Of a stretch of DNA of 64,000 nucleotides, positions 11,714-22,810 are shown piece after piece (position 1 is the stretch's first letter; each line of letters begins with the position of its first letter). A program made the translations under genes and the position numbers. The notes below the pieces were generated by a model. It was not told where the DNA came from and searched no databases. It saw only the letters and a program-made list of their open reading frames with translations. Source of the DNA: Incurvaria masculella (Eukaryota; Arthropoda; Insecta; Lepidoptera; Incurvariidae); contig OX335651.1 of assembly GCA_946894095.1 (NCBI GenBank), positions 9,012,501-9,076,500 of the forward strand, in the 5' to 3' direction.

Positions 11714-12049
11714 GTCTGAGTTCTCACATAAATTGGCGTTTACGTAACGTCGAAGTGACGTAAAAACGTCAAATCCCATACAAATGTTTACAACCTATTC
11801 TATGGTTTTACTTCTTCAAGCTGTCAAAGTCAAACCCGGACTTCCGATTTGTATGAAAACGACGAGTCGCCATAAACGGCAACGTCGACGTTTTTACGCC
11901 GACACGGTGAGTAAGCTGTCAAATCAAACTCGGACTCGCAAATGTTAATTCGCTTAACGCCCACTGCGCGCGCTCCTCAATTTCTCCATACAGTTGAAAA
12001 CGCCGTCGATCGGTTCGGCGTAAACGCTAATTTAGGTGACAACTGGGAC
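11714..12049. mobile_element. MITE family C, copy 2, next to receptor exon
   Basis: Same family as 8063-8392: GTCTGAGTTCTCACATAAAT at the left end and TTTAGGTGACAACTGGGAC at the right. It lies in the intron just upstream (in gene orientation) of the receptor C-tail exon, 38 bp from the acceptor, so its end probably overlaps the branch-point zone. Confidence 0.8.
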
Positions 12050-12830
12050 CACAGGCTCGGGGGCCGGGTCGGTGTAGGACGTGAGAAAACATCTAACGGA
12101 ATTCGATTAATTGTGCACCAATCAGAAGTGGATGCCACATATTCTACCCAGTACGAGCGCAGAAGGTATGACATAAACGTTTCTGATTGTTGCAGAATTG
12201 ATTGAATGAACTCGCATATTTTCTGCATATCTTACGCCGGTTACCCCCCTGGAGGCCAATTCTGGGAATTCCGAGTCGATGAATCGGGAGTGTTCTCAGG
12301 TGAGGAATTTACTTTGACATTACTTTGTTTTTCTGGTGATCGATCGCAGCATCACACGGAATGAGTGGCACGAATTGAAATATGTCCACTAGTCGTGGGT
12401 CGTTAGACGTATTTTTCGTTACCAAAACAAGACCGTTTTTCATAGTGCGTCAACTAGTTGACAAAGTCGTTGTCGACTTCAACTAGTTTAAAGTATGAAG
12501 TAATTGAACGTAAACGCCGGAGTTGATTCAATCGCTGAGTTTAGAAGTTAACCTTTTTACAACGAAAGCCATCCAGTTGTCCGTTGAGCGTTGGGCTACG
12601 TTATTCAAAACAAAATGCAACGGTCAACGGCGAAAAATGTAGTTGATTTCTTAACTGTTTAATTTGGTGTTGACTCCGCTCCGATTTTTTCGACGGAAAA
12701 ACATGTTTAATTGAAATACTATGCTCCGGAATCATTCGTCAAGGAAATCGCTTTGAAGACCGCTTCAAAAGCGGTTTTTTAGACTCAGGATTCCTGATTC
12801 CTGGTTACGGAATTCCAAGAATAAGGCTGC
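12050..12830. other. Intron DNA, unassigned
   Basis: No coding exon found. The part near 12750-12790 (GCTTCAAAAGCGGTTTTTTAG) and 12781-12830 resembles low-copy repeat debris. Confidence 0.4.
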
Positions 12831-13030
12831 TGACCTTCGGAACGCAGCCCAAGTTTCTTCAGATTGCCATCACCCAAAGATACAATCTTCGTCAACGGCG
12901 GATCACGTCAAACTGACATTTCGACATTTGACCGCCGCCGGCACGGGTGCTCATCTGACGATAGACCAAATGTTTGGTCCGAAACGTCGTGCATCTTAAT
13001 CGACACACCGCAAGTAAGCCGTCTTTACAA
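12831..13030 (+). repeat. Interspersed repeat D, copy 1
   Basis: Shares CTTCGGAACGC, TACAATCTTCGTCAACGGCG, GACCGCCGCCGGCACGGGTG and TCGACACACCG with 62576-62880. Possibly the 3' part of a retroelement; no ORF. Confidence 0.65.
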
Positions 13031-13658
13031 ACCCTAATATGAGTGTTAACCACGGTCATCTCAAATATATCACCTAAGAATACTTAAATATTACTGGCGA
13101 AATGACAGTTACTGGCGTGAAACCTCACAATTTCATTCTAGTTTCGTTCCTTTATAATTAATTTATCTAATTTTATGGGTACCATCGCATACTAATTACA
13201 CCAGGATATCCCTGATGTGATATCATTATAGTATACTGAAAAGTCTTGCTTATGTCACCGATGTGTTGACATATGCAAGGCTCATATGTTGATGATGATG
13301 TTGTCAAAGCTGTAATTTTACAACAGATAAGATGGGATAAGAGGCGATAATAGATCCGTGATATTACAGCTTGACAATATGTATCCTCTTCGCCTGTTTC
13401 ATCATCTTTAGGAGGCGAAACACCTCATTGCTCTCGTGTTGTTCATTTTGTGCAAGGTTCCAAATTCGTTCCCCGTCCAGTTTTCCAGTAGTAATCACGT
13501 AACTAGTAATCAGAGTGAGCGTGCTAACTTTAATATGCGGATTATCTCCGTTCTATTCGCATTTTATATGGTTAGTCCGGTGATAATCCTCGGGTGAAAG
13601 TAAAATGTCGGGAAATAAATTATTTACTTCTATAAATCAAGATTCACAAATGTTCTCT
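13031..13658. other. Intron DNA with a weak inverted repeat
   Basis: An 18-bp imperfect inverted repeat (TTGTCAAAGCTGTAATTT against ATATTACAGCTTGACAAT) spans about 13302-13379. A segment near 13505-13610 resembles the TTCAGAG-type MITE. No gene. Confidence 0.45.
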
Positions 13659-13969
13659 TTAGAGTTCCGTACCCAAAGGGTGAAAACGGAACCCTATTAA
13701 TAAGCCTCCGCTGTCCGTCCGTCCGTCCGTCCGTCCGTCCATCTGCCTGTCACAGGCCTGTATCTCGTGAACCGTAATAGTAAGGCAGCTGAAATTTTTG
13801 CAGAGTGTGTATTTATTTTTCTGATATAACAACAAATAGGTAAAATCAAAAAAATAATAAAAATTAAAGAGGGGCCCCATACAAAAAACCTGATTTTTTT
13901 GTGTTAAATACTTTACGATGGTACGGAACCCTTCGCGTGCGAGTCCGACTCGCACTTGGCCGGTTTTTG
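13659..13969 (-). repeat. (GGAC)n-associated interspersed element, copy 2
   Basis: Full-length inverted copy with a (GTCC) run at about 13715-13740 and the complement of the AAGTGCGAGTCGGACTCG start at its right end. Confidence 0.9.
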
Positions 13970-14417
13970 TGTAGTTTTTGTACCTGTCCCGAAACAAGAG
14001 AAGATTCTCGATTTGAGCCGAAATCCCAACGTGTCTACAAGCAAACAGGGACTCGGACCATTTTTTTTTTCCCAATCAAAACCAAACAGGTGATACCACT
14101 GGCTGCGGCGCACACGTTTGCGGAACGAAGTTAATTTAGGAGTCGAGTGGTTTCCGAAATGAGTGCTGTGTTTGCAAGGCCACGTTATTTGACTCGCAAG
14201 CGCCATGGCGGCGGCGCACGGTACCACAATCGCAGAAAATTAATTACTTTCTCGTCGGCAACGCAGCTTAGCTCCGGTATAGTACCTACATAGCTACATA
14301 ATATGTTAATAATTATGAGAATACATTGAGTTCCACTAACATTATAAATGGGAAAGTTTTAATGTTTGTTGTTCAATGACGTCATAATGACTAAATATAA
14401 AATCACTGAGATTAAGA
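13970..14417. other. Intron DNA, unassigned
   Basis: No recognisable gene; includes an oligo-T run near 14062. Confidence 0.45.
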
Positions 14418-14560
14418 TGGGTTTCTTTTGTTAGCGCGGCGTATGGCGCACGCCAGGACTCAAAGGTGCCCGATTGCGCCCATGGGTTTTCGAACATTGA
14501 GGTCGTAATTTGGGGGAAATACCTCGGAAAGGAGTTCATTCCATAGTTTACCAACCCTAT
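14418..14560 (-). pseudogene. LINE C-terminal remnant
   Basis: Minus-strand translation reads VGKLWNELLSEVFPPNYD, the LWNxLPxEVFPP motif of a LINE protein end, with stops soon after. Related remnants lie at 23890-24290, 36740-37000, 41264-41386 and 58060-58290. Confidence 0.6.
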
Positions 14561-14788
14561 AGATATAAGATCTAGATGATCGATGGGTTCTTATTTTTGG
14601 AATGTCGAATGTGAATTTGTGCATTTTCACTCTGTTCCGGGTTACTTTTTTGACCGAAAAAAATCGCTCGACATTCGGCCATTATTACACTGACCTGAAC
14701 CGAAAAGGGTACTGCAGCTACTCAATAAGTCGAAAACGACTGATGGATCGACAAACTATTTATTATTGATTGCATATACCCCTGTTTT

Positions 14789-14895
14789 CACCACCTCCAG
14801 TTACCTGAAATCCGATAGTTAACTTTCGGCTACATGCAATATTTGTATAATGTAACTGAAAGATAACTTTGGGATTTTTGTAGCTGGAGGTGGTA
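14789..14895. repeat. Small inverted-repeat element
   Basis: About 107 bp with imperfect complementary arms of some 40 bp (ACCACCTCCAGTTAC against GTAGCTGGAGGTGGT). Probably a short MITE or hairpin. Confidence 0.55.
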
Positions 14896-15761
14896 GAACC
14901 GGGCGATACTCCAAATAAACTTACAGCTATACATGAACAAGGGGGAACTTTAACTTTCTGAAGCAAATCTTAATAACAAAGATCAGCTGTTTTGTTATGG
15001 AATTTCGTTTGACTTACACGAATTTTCGGAAGCCAAAATGAAAGCATACTTTCACTAAATTTCCATAATTTCCGGCAGTAGGCTGGCTCAGACACCGCTG
15101 CTGCCTGCTGCAAAACTTAATTTTCATAACAACGTTGACGAAAAATGTCGCCCTCAAAGGAGTAAAGTTCCCCGTTGCTTTTACTTATAAACAAATCACA
15201 TAGTAGTAATGTACTAGTTGGACATAGATCTATGGTATGATTGGATATAGTAACCAAGGCTTGTAACCTAAAAATCCGAAAATATCCGGTCCCCCTTTTT
15301 TATGACTTTAAGAGGCTTTACAATTGCAGTTTCGGCAGACTTAATTAAATGACAGGTTCTTTGTTTTATTTATAGAGTACCACTAAGAGAAGTCTAAACG
15401 TACCGTTTTTTATTTATAGATGTGAAAATGTTGATAAACATGTAAATTAAATATTTCTACGTGTATTTTTATTCTTATTTAAGAAAAATCTTTTAAAAAC
15501 CAGCTTTTATTTAAATGCTCTAAAAAGAAGAAAATAATTTTTTTAACAAAATCAAATCCATCATCTTACAGCATTATCTATACTTTTATGTATATTATAA
15601 AAAAACTTGTCGAGATATTTACCTGTAAGAACTAATTCCGAGAAAAAAATATATATATGTATTCCATAAAATTAATTTATGCAGGTTATGATCGCGACAA
15701 GCTTTTTTATAATATACATAAAAAGTATAGATAATAATCGGTTAAAAATAAAATGACATAC
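14896..15761. other. Intron DNA, unassigned
   Basis: AT-rich, with no exon or repeat recognised. AAAAGTATAGATAAT next to the TM6-TM7 exon is partly repeated inverted at about 15578-15600. Confidence 0.45.
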
Positions 15762-15958
15762 CTGGAGTTCATCCAGCAGTAGATGATAGGGTTGTAGATA
15801 GAGTTGCTCATGGCGAGCCAGTAGATGGCGAGGTAGATCTCCTGAATGTACTGGTAGGAGGTGATTGCCGGATAGTAGGAGGCAGCGATGAAGTAGATGT
15901 GGAAGGGCAGCCAACACACAGCGAAGATTACCACCACCACGATCATCATCTTAACCAC
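15762..15958 (-). CDS. TkR: Tachykinin-type receptor, TM6-TM7 exon
   Basis: A 197-nt exon bounded by acceptor TTACTGTGACAG and donor GTATGT. It starts in phase 0 with VVKMMIVVVVIFAVCWLPFH (end of ICL3 and TM6 with the CWLPxH signature), continues through the third extracellular loop (SYYPAITSYQYIQ) and ends with IYWLAMSNSIYNPIIYCWMN, that is TM7 with the NPIIY form of NPxxY. The last two bases (AG) form a split Arg codon completed by the next exon. The VVKMM start, FHIYF after TM6 and WMNSR after TM7 are characteristic of insect tachykinin receptors. Subtype (TkR99D-like or TkR86C/natalisin-like) is not settled from sequence alone; the FRRGF helix 8 favours the former. Confidence 0.92.
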
Positions 15959-16708
15959 CTGTCACAGTAAGAACAGTCATATTTTAGTTCTCTGTTTATA
16001 TATTTAGTTAGTGAAAATAATAATTGAATATAATGTACAGTTGGAACCGGACTGAAGTTACCGGAAATGGCTCAAGCAAAAGGTGAACAGACAATATACG
16101 CTTACTTCTGGCAACAATTTTAAAAGGGACTATGAATGAAAGCAATCATTGTTTGAAATTTCTATCAATAAAAAATTATTAAATTATAAATATTCTTCAA
16201 TGAATATGTCCTTGCTTCACGGTCGATTAGAAAATACATACATAACACATTCCTTGGAATACACAGGTTGAATTTTTCAGGTGGGCACTCAGGGCCAAAT
16301 CCGAAACTGTAAGAAAAAGCGAAAAAGACTCAAAGGAGTAATTAGGCCGATTTTAATAAGAATTAAAACTGCATTATTAGATTTTAAAAAAAAATCTTTT
16401 CCTAGCCGGGAATTGAACTTGCTGATTTTGAGAAAAGTAAAGCACCCTGTATTATTCCACCAGTAAATAGTGTCGCTTATAGGAGCAAATCCTGTAAAGT
16501 AATGTTTTACGGCAAACTAAAGGAAAGTGCTACCCTACGAAAAAAGCTAGGCAGATCTAAAATATTTTTTTATTTTGACTTTCAACCGGAATTGTTAAGT
16601 TTGGTCTGTGTTCCACCGCGCGTCAATATGCTACACACGAGATCCTATACAATTAGACGAACAATATTTGTATAAATATCCAATACAAACTAGAGCGTAA
16701 ATACTCGG
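15959..16708. other. Intron DNA, unassigned
   Basis: No exon or classified repeat seen between the TM6-TM7 exon and the next interspersed element. Confidence 0.45.
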
Positions 16709-17013
16709 AAACGAGTCGGACTCGCACACGAAGGGTTCCGTACCATCGTACAAGATTTAACACAAAAAAATCACGTTTTTTGTATGGGACCCCCTTTAAT
16801 TATTATTATTATTTTATTTTACCTGTTTGTTGTTATAGCGGCAAAATAAAGACACACTCTGTGAACATTTCAGCTGCCTACCTATTACGGTTCATGAGAT
16901 ACAGCCCTGTGACAGACGGACGGACGGACGGACGGACGGACGGCGGACGGACGGACAGCGGAGGCTTAGTAATAGGGTTCCGTTTTTACCCTTTGGGTAC
17001 GGAACCCTAAAAA
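16709..17013 (+). repeat. (GGAC)n-associated interspersed element, copy 3
   Basis: Near full-length direct copy: ACGAGTCGGACTCGCACACG at the left, a GGAC run at about 16917-16956, and GGGTACGGAACCCTAAAAA at the right. Confidence 0.9.
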
Positions 17014-17500
17014 TGCGTTATCCCAGAGATGAGAGCTCTCTAGCTATTGATTGATAAATAGATTTTTTCTATTTAAGATCGTGATTTCTTATTTCGACGA
17101 CATGCCGGACAATCAATGATCGGTTTGTTGTCGTTGTAATTGGAGAATATTGCGAAGTTCTTATGGAAATTAGTTTATATTGCAATGAAATCTTAGAAAG
17201 AATGTCGTTCAAATTTAGATCAAAGAAGTCATGATGCTGATAGAATGTAAATTAATAAAAATACCGGATGAGAGGTAGGGCGAATTGTAGAGAGTGAATA
17301 TAATTTCTCCAGTGCCGATATTATAAGGTTATTTGGTGCCCACCTGCTTTATTTAGGGTATGAAATATATTTAATAATTTATTTCTTCTTGAAAGCAAAT
17401 AATTAAATAGCATTTTTTTGAAAAAGGTCTAGAATGCTCTGTTATTAGAAAATGTTGCCAATACAAAGATAACATTTTATTTTTGGATATATTTTGGGTG
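17014..17500. other. Intron DNA, unassigned
   Basis: Nothing recognised. Confidence 0.45.
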
Positions 17501-18073
17501 CATATACGTGTATGACATCATCGAGATCAGAAGGGAATACGTCATACCCTGCGCTCGCTCTTGACGTTTTTTTATCCGTCGCTGCGTGCGCTCGCCGATG
17601 CTCCGCGAGCTACATAGCTCGCGACCAACGCACATGTACGTGTACATGACATCGTCAAAATCAGAAGGGCATACGTCATGCTATGCGCTTTCTCTTGACG
17701 TTGTCTATCTGCCGCTGCGTGTCCTCGCCGATGGTCTGCGAGGTCCATAGCTCGCGACCCACACACATGTACCTGTATGACATCATCGAGATCAGAAGGT
17801 AATACATCATACCCTGTGCTTGCTCTTGAAGTTGTCCATCTGTCGCTGCGTGCACTCGCCGATGCTCTGCGAGCTCCACAGCTCGCAACCTACGCGCGTG
17901 TATGTGGACGGCATCATCGAGATGGGAAGGGAATACGTCATACCCTTCGCTTGCTCTTGACGTTGTCCATCTGTCGCTGCGTGCACTCGCCGATGCTCTG
18001 CGAGCTCCAGAGCTCGCAATCACGCGCGTGTATGTGGACGGCATCATCGAGATGGGAAGGGAATACGTCATAC
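17501..18073 (-). repeat. Tandem degenerate copies of the receptor TM5/ICL3 exon
   Basis: Directly downstream (gene orientation) of the genuine exon lie four full copies and one partial copy of about 130 bp of that exon: 17944-18073, 17813-17943, 17682-17812, 17548-17681 and 17501-17547 (partial). Unit length is 130-134 bp. Each lacks the first six codons and the acceptor of the exon. The 17813-17943 and 17682-17812 copies keep the receptor frame from MTY to the SKH/RKR end; 17944-18073 and 17548-17681 are frame-shifted by small indels. Most units end with AGG followed by GTATGA, like the genuine donor. No polypyrimidine tract precedes any unit, so use as exons looks unlikely. Confidence 0.9.
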
Positions 18074-18224
18074 CCTTCGCTTGCTCTTGACGTTGTCCAT
18101 CTGTCGCTGCGTGCACTCGCCGATGCTTTGCGAGCCCCACAGCTCGCGACCCACGCGCATGTACGTGTAAGACATCATGGCGATTGGAAGAAAATACGTC
18201 AGCACCATGAACGCCACGTTGTAT
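18074..18224 (-). CDS. TkR: Tachykinin-type receptor, TM5 and ICL3 exon
   Basis: A 151-nt exon with acceptor TTTTCGTTTGTTACAG and donor GTATGA. One base completes an Ile codon from the 33233-33292 exon; then exactly 50 codons follow: YNVAFMVLTYFLPIAMMSYT (TM5 with its proline), YMRVGRELWGSQSIGE and CTQRQMDNVKSKRR. The last codon joins in phase 0 to VVKMM of the next exon. The GRELWGSxSIGExTxRQ run is the conserved third intracellular loop of insect tachykinin receptors, used in G-protein coupling. This is the only copy in the local tandem array with a proper acceptor, so it is taken as the functional one. Confidence 0.92.
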
Positions 18225-18869
18225 CTGTAACAAACGAAAACCGATGACGTATGTTGTAGGTATTAACGCGCGTCAAAGTTTTTCAAATTAACTTAAGGCT
18301 TGATTTTTAATGGCAAGGACCAACATTTATTGGTCTAAAATTTCTAGACTATAAATCATAAAATGGTTTGTAGTCTAGAAAATTTTATAGTTTTAAATGG
18401 TAGTGTTTCCCATAACCATGTTTGCAGAAAAGTGCTTGAAAGTACTGAAAACTAAAAATACAAAACAATCGCTTATCGGATACGGTCTATCCGTCGCGAG
18501 CTAAAATTTTATTGGGTAAGGTATTTTTAACCATTCAGGAGTTCCTATGACCACCATCTGATTTATTAACAGATCAGCTTATAGCAGATAATATAATCTC
18601 AACAACTTTTATTTTAGCTTGAAAAACATAGACTACAATTTAATATGGACACGTTTTGCTTTAAATAAATTAAATTAAATGCATATAAAACATCTCGTAG
18701 TCAAACTACTAATCAGTTGATCCGCGGATTTGATTAAATCAGTAAAGAAGAACCCGCAAAGAAACATTATTTTATTCTTAGGATCTAAATGCGGCTGCAA
18801 AATAAACGTTATTGTAGAACAAATAATACAAATTATAATGTGATCGGCCTAAAAACCGAAATTTACTTA
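18225..18869. other. Intron DNA with a small hairpin
   Basis: An imperfect inverted repeat at about 18340-18392 (AATTTCTAGACTATAAATCA against TGGTTTGTAGTCTAGAAAAT). Otherwise unassigned. Confidence 0.5.
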
Positions 18870-19177
18870 CTCTATGGATGGGTTATGGTAGGACTATTCG
18901 ACCGTTTAGAAAGGCTGGCCGTGGTTCAGTTTCCACGTTAGACTGTAGGTCCCCTTCCTTACTTAATAGGTGGTGGGGTTAATCCCGCCCGGTTTGGTAC
19001 CATCGCTTTGGATGAACGATGGTCGAAGCGGAAATGAAAATTTTCGTGTTTTCCATCCAGTTCAATGTAGCCGTGCAATATAAGAATGTCCTGTTCCTAT
19101 GTGGTTGTGTTGGGCTAATACCATGACAGAAGGCGTGGTATTAGCCATCCATGTCCAGTCACATATAAAAAAAAAAC
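18870..19177 (+). repeat. 5S-headed SINE, 5' truncated
   Basis: Starts in the 5S-derived part (TGGATGGGTTATGG, then GACCGTTTAGAAAGGCTGGCCG) and continues through the body to GTATTAGCCATCCATGTCC and a poly-A tail. Confidence 0.85.
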
Positions 19178-20246
19178 TTATATGTAGAACGAATAAGTAA
19201 AAATGAAATGAATAAGAACATTGACCGAGCTCGAGCGGAAGTGAGTGGACCTGGTTTGCCCGAAGAGCGAGAACTAACCATGGCCGGAACTTGTCAAGTG
19301 TTTTTCGTTTCGTACCAGCGCGTGTCAGTCAGCAAGGTATATTTTTTATGAATTATTAAATTAGCTTGTCGTTGGGCCTACCTCTGGACCTCGCTTCCAA
19401 TAAGCATCAAGCACCAAGCAATTTACAGAGACTTATTGGATTTTTCATGAATTACGAGAAAGCTATTCCCAGTCCCGAGGCATATTGAGGCCTTCGTAAG
19501 CTTCGTGTTTCTATAATAATCGGAGGATTAAGAGCTTATGAGATAAGCTCTTACCTGTCCGACTATTAGTTTCGCAGTTATTGAGAAGAGAGCTTTGAAT
19601 GATGCAAGGCAGACTGAAGAAGATAAATATATCAAAATAATATCATGAAACGAATTGCACTTTTTCATTTCCTGCCATGAGACCAGTACCATGGTAAATA
19701 ATTTCACCGATTAAGATGATAATGAGGTGATCAATTCCCATACAATGGCTCGTACCTGTTTCCTCAGACGAATTAAGAAATATTATTCTAAAATTTTGCA
19801 CATTAAATAAGCCAACTAAGGGCTTCGTACCGACGTAGTTTTTTTTTATTACTTAACTTGTATCCATGATTTACACCTTTTTTTATTTGTGTACAATTTT
19901 TTATTTAAAGGTTTTTATTACACACTTCACACACACTTCTTCCTAAACAAAATAAAACCAGCAACTTAGTACTTACAATACTATACATAACTAAATAGAA
20001 AAAATCCCTCCATGGTCCCTAATCCCTAAAATACTCTGTGTGTTTCCTCTCTGAATTTCCATGCTTACTCGCTGCATGAAAAATGCTCTAGCGAGATGGT
20101 CACCGGATTTCTCAATAAGTAGTTTTACAAATACATTTTTTTAAATGCGTATATCACGGATATAAGTTAATGTATCCAAAAACAAAACGTACAGACGTAG
20201 GTAGCTTTTAGTTGATTTATGTTTTGTGCAAAATATCAGAAATATA
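19178..20246. other. Intron DNA, mostly unassigned
   Basis: Contains an inverted copy of the TTTGACTGAGGAAACAGGC repeat (19711-19784) and, near 19200-19330, a GC-richer patch ending CAGCAAGGTAT that I cannot assign. Confidence 0.45.
19711..19784 (-). repeat. Short interspersed repeat (TTTGACTGAGGAAACAGGC), inverted copy
   Basis: Complement of the 10931-10999 and 20569-20642 copies, seen as GGTGATCAATTCCC and CGTACCTGTTTCCTCAGACG. Confidence 0.6.
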
Positions 20247-20516
20247 AAAATGTTTTCGGATAGACATTGTTATGAATAGCTTTCTTGTTTAAGTCGACGT
20301 TTCGTCCACCGCATTGTTGACTTCTTCAGGACTCGCGGCGCGACCTGGAGGACTTCCGACACGTCGTCCAGTCAGAAGTCAACTGCCGGTCGGCGGCTGC
20401 GAAGATTGTAGCTGTGGGACGACGCGTCGCGAGTCCTGAAGAAGCCCACAATGCGGTGGACGAAATGTCGACTTAAACAAGTAAGCGATTCATAAGACTG
20501 TCTAAGAAAACATTTT
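20247..20516. mobile_element. MITE with about 90-bp inverted termini
   Basis: Left arm AAAATGTTTTC, TATGAATAGC, CTTGTTTAAGTCGACGTTTC, GTCCACCGCATTGT and TTCTTCAGGACTCGCG is complemented at the right end, ending GAAAACATTTT. Total 270 bp, no ORF. The arms differ at scattered positions, so the copy is not very recent. Confidence 0.8.
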
Positions 20517-20568
20517 AATAATAATGAGTAACAACAGTGAAAATCTAAATAAACATATCAAAAACATT

Positions 20569-20642
20569 TATTAATTTGACTGAGGAAACAGGCAAGAGCC
20601 GAATTGTATTGTATTGCTTGATCACCTCATTATCCTCTTAAA
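20569..20642 (+). repeat. Short interspersed repeat, copy with unoccupied TTAA site
   Basis: Matches 10931-10999. Here the ATCCTCTTAA end is intact and carries no MITE. Confidence 0.6.
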
Positions 20643-21760
20643 TATGAGCGGTGATACAGCCGGCATTAATTAAAAGAATACGGATATATCATATAATTAA
20701 AGATAGTAAGAAAGTGGCTACTTACTATCAAGCCAAAATCACTACTAAACATGACCATATAACAATTAAAACATACATTTTGTCTGAACGCCTTTCTGGT
20801 TGGGAAACATGCACACTTGCCAGATTTTATCCAATTTGGCTATTTGTAGACCCCAATTACCGTTGCTTTCGTCGTTTACGTGTGCAGTAATTACTACGGT
20901 CATCCTTCGTGTTCAAGATCCCGAGCTCAAATATATATGGTCGGAAACTAATTGAAGAGAAGTAACGAGAGATCAAGGAGACATTTTGCTCGCAGCTGCG
21001 TAGTCAATCATGGAGTCTATTTATAAACGGAGAGTTTCCTTCTATACGTGCAGAATACTACAGAATATCCTTTTGCTTTCTTGTTCTCTTGGGGGATAAT
21101 CTGTATCGAGAAGTTATTAGATAGGCCAAAGGCGGTGGCGAATTTTGATCACTATTTGATAAAAATTCGGTTCGATACTGGTGCATAAAATAAGAACCTT
21201 AGAGTATTAAAAATGTTTCATAATATTTTTTTTATTTTATCCTTTTTAGTTTCTGATACGAATTAACCTCCGAAAAAAAGAAAATGATTATTATTATCTA
21301 GAGAGAAATTATGTCGTAAACGAAAATAAAATATACCATTGAGATAAGCATCCACATATGCCATAGACCCTTTACTTGTGGAGACCCACGATTTCACCCC
21401 AGACTTAGTTTTAAGTAATTGATAGTAATTACTTTTGAAACATTCGGGCTTTGATCAACCCATGTCAGTTTAGTTTTCGGAAAGCCTCGAGGCATTTAAG
21501 TGGTCAGTTAATTGAATCGTTCCGGTTCCTCTGACGTAAACTCAACACGAAGAACCTATCCTTAGACACAGTAATTTTCTGAAATGATATATCAATATAA
21601 TGAGTTGGCTTGGTTCGCAATACATCTAATATACATCTATACTAATCTAAATCTGTAAGGTATGTTCATGGAGTAAGTAGCTTGTTTTTATAATGATACT
21701 ACGTTTGTACACTCTATGCATGATATTCAAACCAAATTGACCATTTTTAGAAATATTTTC
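20643..21760. other. Intron DNA, unassigned
   Basis: No exon, RNA gene or known repeat seen. Confidence 0.45.
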
Positions 21761-22350
21761 TGTATGTATGTTCCTCAATAACTTTTAAACCGATCATCTG
21801 AATTCGATTAAACTTACTACACGTACATCTAACTACACGGGACACAGGATAGGATCAGCAAATAAAATTGAGTTCCTTTTACGCTAAGATGTGGCTGTCA
21901 TCGAAATGCTCCACGCACCCCGGCGGGGTCGAGTTCCGGATGGGTTACCGTTTTCGATGTTGAAGGTTGCTGTGGTTCGTATTCCACGTAAAACTTTAGG
22001 TCCCCTTCCTTACTTACTTAATAGGTGGTAGGGTTAATCCCGCCTGTGTTGGTTTTGTATCCATTTCTATGTAGCAGTGCCAGTGCAGGAAGGGTCCGGC
22101 GGCACATGCTTTTATTATTTTTTTGGAAAATTCGCCTCAAACGTTTACGAAGCACTAAATGGGAATGTTGGGATGTTTCTCATTAAATCTCGCCATATCG
22201 GCTCAAACTATTTTGATTAAATTTGGTAGATGGATACATTGTCCTGGAGCAGCCTTTTGGACCAGCATTTTGGGTAACTTTTAATTCAGGTAATAATTCA
22301 CACCAACATCAGTCAAAAACGACATTGACCCGAGCGGAGCCGGGTATCTC
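21761..22350 (+). repeat. RTE-like LINE 3' region with embedded 5S-SINE-like segment
   Basis: Starts TGTATGTATGTTCC, runs through ACGCTAAGATGTGGCTGTCA, then a 5S-like stretch (TTCCGGATGGGTTACCG) and a SINE-like body (GGTGGTAGGGTTAATCCCGC). It ends in a LINE tail (GGATGTTTCTCATTAAATC, GTAGATGGATACATTGTCC, GACCCGAGCGGAGCCGGGTA). Parallel copies in reverse are at 37461-37935 and 56716-57420. Confidence 0.7.
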
Positions 22351-22451
22351 AATTTTATCGGAGTTTGTAATTAAATTATTTTTTGAAGTTTTCGTGAAAA
22401 AGTAAGCTGTTTACAATGTTACCAATCTGGATGGGTTCAACGAGCGGGTTT

Positions 22452-22810
22452 AGAGCGGCTCGTAGCTTAGGGGCGTGAGGACTTACTTCCATGCCAGAGG
22501 TCATGGGTTCAAATAGATACGATGCCAATTAAGGTTTATGCACCACTTTCATCCTCTTTGAGTCGGACAAGTGCATTTCGTTACGAATGCGAGCTGTGCT
22601 ATGGGTCGGAATCTAAATAAAACTGTAAGTTTCCTCCCTACTAGGTGGTAGGGCTAAGTCCGCCTAGGTTGGTACCATCGCATTGGATGAAAAGATTTCC
22701 ATCCAGTCCAATGTAGCTTGGGCATGGGACCTGATTCTTTCGGGAATGCAGTGTCATGGACAATAATAGCGGTAGGCATGGTAATAGCCATCCATGTCAA
22801 GTTCCATTAG
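22452..22810 (+). repeat. tRNA-headed SINE
   Basis: The head GAGCGGCTCGTAGCTTAGGG with a B-box-like GGTCATGGGTTCAAAT is tRNA-derived. A spacer (TCGGACAAGTGCATTTCG), the shared body (GTAGGGCTAAGTCCGCC, GGTTGGTACCATCGCATTGG) and the tail TAATAGCCATCCATGTCAAG follow. Essentially full length but diverged. Confidence 0.85.

Noticed and set aside
11420..11719. GC-rich open frame on the plus strand over the receptor C-tail exon
   Set aside because: It is antisense to a phase-matched receptor exon and its residues are an Ala/Arg-rich shadow.
16909..16956. CRISPR-like or other functional direct repeats (GGAC run)
   Set aside because: A simple tetranucleotide microsatellite within an interspersed element of a eukaryotic genome.
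17676..18233. 185-codon minus-strand open frame across the exon array
   Set aside because: It reads the repeated exon in changing frames; only short stretches match the receptor, so it is not a gene.
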